From the NCBI GenBank assembly GCA_947650365.1, contig OX393557.1, positions 32,863,099 through 32,927,098 of the forward strand: DNA of 64,000 bases, given 5' to 3'. The number at the start of each line of letters is the position of its first letter. Position 1 is the stretch's first letter. The DNA is from Chamaelirium japonicum. Lineage: Eukaryota > Streptophyta > Magnoliopsida > Liliales > Melanthiaceae. The notes below the pieces were generated by a model. It saw nothing but the letters and a program-made list of their open reading frames with translations, searched no databases and had not been told where the DNA came from. The position numbers were made by a program, and so were the translations under genes. This document shows, in pieces, positions 58,604-64,000 of this stretch.

Positions 58604-58867
58604 CTAGTGAATGCCCCTTGCCTTCGGCACGAACTCCTACATGGCCACCGACGGGAACAACGAAGCATCGGTCAGCCTCTTCACCGGTCGGTGCGGGTAC
58701 TCCAAGTTCCGAACCCCTCCCATCCTCGTCCACCCCGTCTTCGCCCCACCGCCTCCCTGTCCCCCGCCGTCGCACCGCCATCCTCGCCTCGCCCCCGTCG
58801 ACGCCGAGCTTCTCTACCGCCGTCGCTTCGCCACCGTCGAGTTCTTCCCCCACGACATCGACGTCAT
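58604..58867 (-). mobile_element. Helitron 3' end with captured gene piece
   Basis: On the - strand the sequence ends TGCCGAAGGCA (hairpin with GAA loop), eleven bases, then CTAG followed by T (58603 is A on the + strand). The hairpin matches the second hairpin of the Helitron trimer at 14712-14724 and its equivalents. The 5' end is not visible; the Gypsy LTR that begins at about 58868 may cut it off. Confidence 0.65.
58632..58867 (+). pseudogene. HOOKLESS1-like N-acetyltransferase gene fragment in Helitron
   Basis: The + strand frames give MATDGNNEASVSLFTGRCGY with SKFRTPPILVHPVF, then (after frame changes) AHRLPVPRR and VDAELLYRRRFATVEFFPHD with IDVI. Known: HLS1-type plant GNAT acetyltransferases have this order (LFT-KCGYSKFRTPSILV-PV, then DAE-LYR-RF-TTEFFP-DID). 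It is GC-rich, lacks both ends and contains at least two shifts of frame, so it is a captured fragment. It lies antisense to the Helitron. Confidence 0.65.
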
Positions 58868-59629
58868 TGTAGTGCGCAGAAAAAGATCCGGGTCGTCTTT
58901 ATTGCAAACACACGAATATTACAGAGTGTCGGGATCCGCGGATTCGGGGGTGGTGAGCCGAGTGCGGCGAATATTGATTAGGAGATTGTGGGAGAGATCC
59001 TCTGGATGGTCCCTTTGATCCGCGTCTCCACGTGGTATTCGTGCGAGTGCTCTGAAGGGGTTGCCCAGGACAGAGGTCTTTACAAGGTGAGGGTTCTTTG
59101 AGAGGCTAAGGAGTATCTGTCGTTGCTTTTGTCCCTTCCGTGCTTCGCGCTTACTCGGCTAGGGGTTTTCGGCTTCGTTCCTTAGTCTTCGTGTCTTCCT
59201 CGATCCTTGCTAGACCTTGGCGTCCTTGATCGTCGATTCGCGGCGTCGATCGTGCTTTGGCTTTGGCTTGGCTCTGGCTTTTGCTTTGCTTTGGTGCTTG
59301 CGCTTGGATGTAGATGGGGGGAGACTTGCGATGCTTTCGTTCTTCCGGACTTCGCGTCGTATCGGCTAGAACATGCGGTGCTTTTGCTCGTGACCGGCGT
59401 AGTCGCTTGGCTTTGGCACTTGCGTTGCTTTGGCGCGGGCTTTACCGAGGCTTTTGCTTTGGCTTCTTGCATGGACATTTGCTTCGGCGTCGACTCGATC
59501 TTCTTCTCGAACGGCGGTGGCTACTTCTTCAATGCTTCTGGATTCCTTTGCGGTTTAGGTGTTGGCTCGACTTTTCTTCTTCTCCGGGCTTCTTTGGCGT
59601 GATCGGAGTCGAAGGGGTTCCTTTGAAGA

Positions 59630-61210
59630 CGGCGAGGGTGACACCGATCTCCGTGCGACGGTTATAGCGTCAGCTTTGCTTTGAAGACGACGAGTGTAGC
59701 GACGACTTTGCTTCTCTTCTTCTCCGGGCTTCTTTGGTGTGATCGGATTCGAAGGGTTCCTTTGAAGACGGTGGGGGTAGCACCGATTTTCATGCGACGG
59801 TTGTAGCGTCGACTTTGCTTTGAAGATGACGGGTGTAGCGACGCTTCGGGTGTTCTTCTCCAAGCTTTCTTCTTTATGGATGGAGTGGACGTTTGTCGAA
59901 GGCGATGGGTGTTGACGCTTCGGTCTTCTTCTCCGGGCTTTTGGGCTTGATCGGAGTCGAAGGCTTGTTGGAGACGACGGGGTAATGTCGCTCCGATCTT
60001 CTTCTCCGGCCTTTACCTCTGGCATCTTCGGAGTCGAAGGGTTCTTCTTCTCCGAGCTTTCTTCTTCGTGCACGGAGTCAAAGTCTTGATCTTCTTGTGC
60101 AAGGGTCTTCACGCTGATGAGGACTTTCAATGGACTAAGCCAGTCCCGAAGGGATAGGCTTGGTCGTGCCTCGTGAAGCCTTGGGTCGATGAAGGGTGCG
60201 TCTCCTCCTCTGCAGAGCTTCGCTTTGTCTTCAGCTTCCGACCTTTGTGGCGTCGACTTCTTCTCCGGGTGTATTTGGTGTAATCGGAGTTGAAGGCTTT
60301 GTTGAAGGCGACGGGTGTAGCGCCACTTCGGGTATCCTTCTCCAAGCTTTCTTCTTCGTGAATGGAGCGGATGCTTGTTGAAGACGACGGAGTGATGCCG
60401 CTTTAATCTTCTTCTCCGGGCTTCTGGGCTTGATCGGAGTCGAAGGTTTGTTGGAGACGACAGGGTGGTGCCGCTCCGATCTTCTTCTCCGGCCTTTGCT
60501 TCTGGCATCTTCGGAGTCGAAGGGCTTTTCTTCTCTGAGCTTTCTTCTTCGTGCACGGAGTCGAAGGCTTGATCTTCTTGTGCAAGGGTCTTTACGCTGA
60601 TGAGGACTTTCAATGGACTAAGCCAGTCCCGAAGGGATAGGCTTACCCGTACCTCGTGAAGCCTTGGGTCGCTGAAGAGCGTGTCTCCTCTTCTGTAGAG
60701 CTCCTTCGCCTTGTCTTCGTCTTCGACCTGGCGACGGTTGTGGCGTCGGCTTCTTCTCTAGGCGTATTTGGCATAATCGGAGTTGAAGGCTTTGTTGAAG
60801 ATGATTGGTGTAGCGCCGCTTCGGGTATCCTTCTCCAAGCTTTCTTTTTCGTGAATGGAGCGGATGCTTGTTGAAGACAACGGGGTAATGCCGCTTCAGT
60901 CTTCTTCTCCGGGCTTTTGGGCTTGATCGGAGTCGAAGGTTTGTTGGAGACGACGGGGTGTTGCCGCTCCGATCTTCTTCTCCGGCCTTTGCTTCTGGCG
61001 TCTTTGGATTTGAAGGTTTCTTCTTCTCTGAGCTTTCTTCTTCGTGCACGGAGTCGAAGGGATGATCTTCTTATGCAAGGGTCTTCACATTGATGAGGAC
61101 TTTCAATGGACTAAACCGGTCCCGAAGGGATAGGCTTGCCCGTGCCTTGTGAAGCCTTGGGTCGATGAAGGACGCGTCTCCTCCTTTATAGAGCTTCTTC
61201 ACTTCTGGTC
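59630..61210. repeat. Tandem repeat, unit about 485-490 bp, with sub-repeats
   Basis: The anchor GTGAAGCCTTGGGTCG recurs at about 60173, 60657 and 61151. Within a unit, CTTCTTCTCCGGGCTT and GATCGGAGTCGAAGG recur every 60-120 bp, so the large unit was itself built from smaller ones. A long - strand open frame here (59555-60613) reflects the repeat and has no recognised domain. Confidence 0.85.
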
Positions 61211-61735
61211 ATCCGGCCTTTTGAGCCTTCCCCCTCCCCCTCTATTTATAGGTGAAGGGGGGAGGGGAGAGATATGGAAAGTTTATTTGAATCCCTTTAA
61301 TATCTCTCCCATAATTACCCAAGATTTATTCTTCCATTGAAGAGGGGAATAAACCTTTATTTACCTTCCTTTTCTGGCGAAGTAATTATGGCTCAATCCT
61401 CTTTGAATTTATTTGATTCTTGCACATAAAGTTGATGGCGACCCGTCTTCGTTTCTTGTCCGTCGGATCGAGGGATCGGCGCAGATCCACACTTACGTAG
61501 ACGTCATACGCAACCTCCCCCCGCGCATGGTGGTATTTGTTTCCTTTTTGGTTTTTTAATTCCTTTTCTTTTCTTAATTCCCTTTTTTTTCTTTATTTCT
61601 TTCTTTTCCTTCTTTTCTTTTCTCGCATGGCTGGCCACCCCCCTAAAGGGGTTCGGATTTCTATAGGGGCCCAAGTGGACCCCACTTGGGGATGGGCCCA
61701 CCCGGCCCCTTGTTTAGCGCAGGTCGGGTCCGGTT

Positions 61736-62015
61736 TGCATGTCGGGTCTCCCTCCGCATTGGTGCATGCGAGTCGAGTCCGGGTCCGAGTGCGTGTCGGG
61801 TCTCCCTCCGCATTGGTGCATGCGAGTTGGGTCCGCCTCCGCGTTGGTGCATGCGAGTCGGGTCCGGGTCCGAGTGCGCGTCGGATTGGCCTCTGCATTG
61901 GTGCATGCGAGTTGGGTCCGCCTCCGCGTTGGTGCATGCGGTCGGGTCTGGGTCCGAGTGCGCGTCGGGTTGGCCTCCGCATTGGTGCATGCGAGTCGGG
62001 TCCGGGTTAGACACA
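61736..62015. repeat. Minisatellite with 85-bp higher-order unit
   Basis: GGTGCATGCG occurs at 61761, 61815, 61846, 61900, 61931 and 61984, with gaps of 54, 31, 54, 31 and 53. The 54- and 31-bp members alternate regularly, so the true period is 85 bp. The 31-bp member is a shortened form of the other. Confidence 0.88.
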
Positions 62016-62031
62016 ATTTGTGTGTCTACAA

Positions 62032-64000
62032 ATGCCCCCTCAAGGATGAGTGCGCCAGTGAAAAACATGGAGCACTTGTCCTTGATTCCTTTATTGGATG
62101 GGATTGGCTCGAAGCAACGGGGCGACGATGACCGCAGCGAGGAGGACGGAGGAGCGCGGTTGAGGTGTCGACCGCCTACGCCGACTCTTTCTTCTCCTTC
62201 TTTTCCTTTTTATTTTTATTTTTCTTTTCTTTTTTTTCTTCTCTTTTTCTTTTTCTTTCTTTTCTTTCTTCTTCTTCATCTGGTTCTGTTTTGCGGAGGC
62301 GGCAGCGGCGGCTGGCTGCGGTGTCGGCGTCGGGCGCGCAGGGTGCTACGGAGGCTAAAGCGGCGCGTGGGCAGCGCAGGGCTCTGTGGCGGCGGCGCAA
62401 AGTGCTGCGGCACGGGGCGGCGCGGTGGCTATGGAGGCCGGGGTGCAGGCAGGGTCGGCCTCGCAGGGCGCGGGGTACGGCGGTGGCTTCGGGCGCAGGT
62501 GGCGTCGGCCAGGGCGCGGGGCACAAGCAGCGGCCGGGGTGCAGGCGGGGCGGCGTCGCAGGGCGCGGGGCACGGCAGCAGCTTCAGGCGCAGGTGGCGT
62601 CGGTCGGGGCGCGAGGCGCAGGCGGCGTGCGCGGAGGCTGGCTGCGGTCGGCGTGAGGGGCGGTTGGCAGGTCCTGACCGGGTCGGAGAGGGGCGCGAGG
62701 GCCGGTGGGCTGCGGCTCCGACTCGGGCGCCTCCCCCCCCTTTTGTGCGGGCTCGGTTTGGAAGGGAAGTAGGGGGCTGCGGGCCCCCTTCTCTTTTTTT
62801 TTGATCGACTTCTCCACCTTGTGCGGGTTTGGATCAGAGGAGGGGCCTGCGGCCTGTTTTGGGGTCGTGGCTCCTTTCTTTCGTTTGATCTCTTTCTTTC
62901 TTTCCTTTGTTTCCTCCTCTCTTTTTTTTTCCGCACGGCCAACACAGCAGTAGCGGCAATTGCAGCCCTTTTGGCGTGGTGAGGACGTAAGCGTCGTTGG
63001 AGTAGACTTCTTTGACGGAGTGTGGTCCATCCCATTTGGCATCGAACTTCTTCCCTCCTCGATGCGAGAGAATGATGGGGCGTTTGACTGCCAGCACCAG
63101 TTCTCCTGTTTGGAAGGATCGAGGGCGAATCTTCTTGTTGAAGGCGCGAGTCAGTCTGGCCTGATAACACTCCAGACATTGCTGAGCTTCGAGGCGCCTT
63201 TCATCTAGGGCCTCTAATTCTGCTAGGCGGAGCTGAGCGTTATCGTCGCTGGTGAGGCCTTCCTGGATTGCTATCCTGAGCGATGGGATCTGGAGCTCGA
63301 GCGGAAGAGCAGCTTCTACCTCATAGAAGAGGGAATACGGAGTTGCTTGTGTTGGAGTGTAAAAGGACGTGCGGTAGGTCCATAGTGCTTCGCCCATGCA
63401 TTCGTGTCAGTCCTTCTTTATCTTCGAGACAGTTTTCTCCAGCAGCTTGCAAAGAGTCTTGTTGAAGGCCTCTGCCAGATCATTGGCGGGAGCGTTGTAC
63501 ATTGTCGAGCACTTCTGCTTAATGTCATACTTGACATAGAATTGGCTGACAGCAGTATTTTTGAATTACTTCCCGTTGTCCGTTACGATGTAGCGAGGGA
63601 TTCCGTATCGGAAGATGATGTCATTCTGGATGAAGCTGATAACAGAGTGCCTTGTAACTTTCCGTAGAGGTATTGCTTCAGTCCATTTGGAGAAGTAGTC
63701 CGTTGCTGCCAGAATGTAAAGATGTTGCTTGGATGACTTAGGTAGGGGACCAACAATGTCGAGTCCCCATCCATCGAAAGGCCACGACGCGATTATTGGG
63801 TGCAGAGGCTCTGGCGGTTGACGGATGTAATCACCGTGTAGCTGGTAAGCATGACATTTCTTTGCGAACTCCAAGCTGTCTTTAATCATGGTGGGCCAGT
63901 AATAGCCCATCCTTCTGACGCAAAAGTGGAGCTTTGGACTGGACTGGTGCGAGCCACAAATTTCAGCGTGTACTTCCTCAAGTGCTACTTCTGCCTCTTC
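62032..64000 (-). mobile_element. Tat-type Ty3/Gypsy fossil, integrase end and 3' non-coding part
   Basis: Parts on the - strand: integrase (zinc-finger side and core at about 63910-63560, with WPFDGWGLDIVGPLP), the integrase C-terminal region (about 63397-62950, with RTPTQATPYSL-like wording, LAELEALDERRLEAQ and KWDGPHSVKEVY), then a GC-rich 3' non-coding tract (about 62830-62032) leading to the polypurine tract. The element continues beyond the window. Broken in a few places in the visible part; moderate age. Confidence 0.85.

Larger units (their letters stand above)
58868..62031 (-). mobile_element. Probable long terminal repeat of a Tat-type Gypsy fossil
   Basis: The right boundary is strong: on the - strand a polypurine tract (GAGGGGGCATT) is followed at 62031 by TGTAGACACAC, a typical LTR start. 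The left boundary TGTAGTGCGC at 58868 is inferred from matching TGTAG/CTACA ends. At about 3.2 kb it would be long, as known in the Tat lineage. It contains a repeat array of about 490 bp per unit and an 85-bp minisatellite. Its partner LTR is outside the window. Confidence 0.6.

Noticed and set aside
59555-60613. 352-aa protein-coding gene on the - strand
   Set aside because: The frame follows the tandem repeat of about 490 bp in the Gypsy LTR, with repeated peptide blocks and no recognisable domain.
61736-62015. CRISPR-like array
   Set aside because: The spacing alternates 54/31 because the whole unit is repeated; there are no unique spacers, and the context is a plant LTR element.
61686-62804. 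372-aa GC-rich open frame
   Set aside because: It crosses the minisatellite, the LTR edge and the low-complexity 3' non-coding tract; open frames occur on both strands here because of base composition.

Overview
The window is nuclear DNA of a flowering plant. Three things support this: spliced genes whose best relatives are plant proteins, dense plant-type transposons (Helitrons, hAT and Mutator-like MITEs, L1 LINEs with a DUF4283 ORF1 and an RNase H tail, Copia and Tat-type Gypsy remains), and Cassandra TRIM elements that carry 5S rRNA-like sequence in their LTRs. The GC-rich short gene near 26 kb and the GC-rich captured exons hint at a monocot or another lineage with GC-rich genes, but the species cannot be named from the sequence. 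All identifications come from reading the sequence; no search was run.

Host genes. (1) The last three exons of an organellar methionyl-tRNA synthetase (OVA1-type) run on the + strand from 1 to 7988; a 7.0 kb intron filled with repeats separates the first two. (2) A single-exon GC-rich gene lies on the - strand at 25918-26367, with a TATA box. It encodes a small protein with the motif FRYDPLSYALNFD. (3) A DUF863-family gene lies on the - strand, with coding exons at 44943-44755, 44358-43527 and 36039-34166 and a probable 5'UTR exon near 56.6-56.9 kb. Its two large introns hold most of the LTR-type debris in the window.

Transposon layers, 9-26 kb. An old LINE (9127-12101, resuming at 25609) is split by a hAT-type element (12110-25608) flanked by a perfect 8-bp target duplication. 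Inside that hAT element sit a head-to-tail trimer of 2.3-2.4 kb Helitrons (12345-19442) and a full-length L1 LINE (19560-25245) whose two ORFs are both open. Each Helitron unit carries the 3' exon of a thaumatin-like protein gene. A second, unrelated Helitron dimer (9451-10160, opposite strand) sits in the ORF1 part of the same old LINE. A third Helitron end, at 58604 and resembling the trimer's end, lies next to a HOOKLESS1-like acetyltransferase gene fragment.

Region 26-34 kb holds a tandemly duplicated segment with Mutator-like MITEs, a composite 1.1 kb element, and two hAT MITEs with perfect 8-bp duplications. Region 36-58 kb is the DUF863 gene with Copia fossils, ten Cassandra LTRs in three arrangements (a simple element, an inverted composite and a tandem array), and a second, inverted copy of the 29.9 kb composite element at 57.1-58.5 kb. 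Region 58.9-64 kb is the 3' part of a Tat-type Gypsy fossil on the - strand, with a probable 3.2 kb LTR that contains two kinds of tandem repeat.

The most notable signal is the pair of independent Helitron concatemers. The units abut exactly, 3' CTAG to 5' TC, with no host DNA between them, as rolling-circle replication that runs past its terminator would produce. The second is an inverted Cassandra composite bounded by a single 5-bp duplication.
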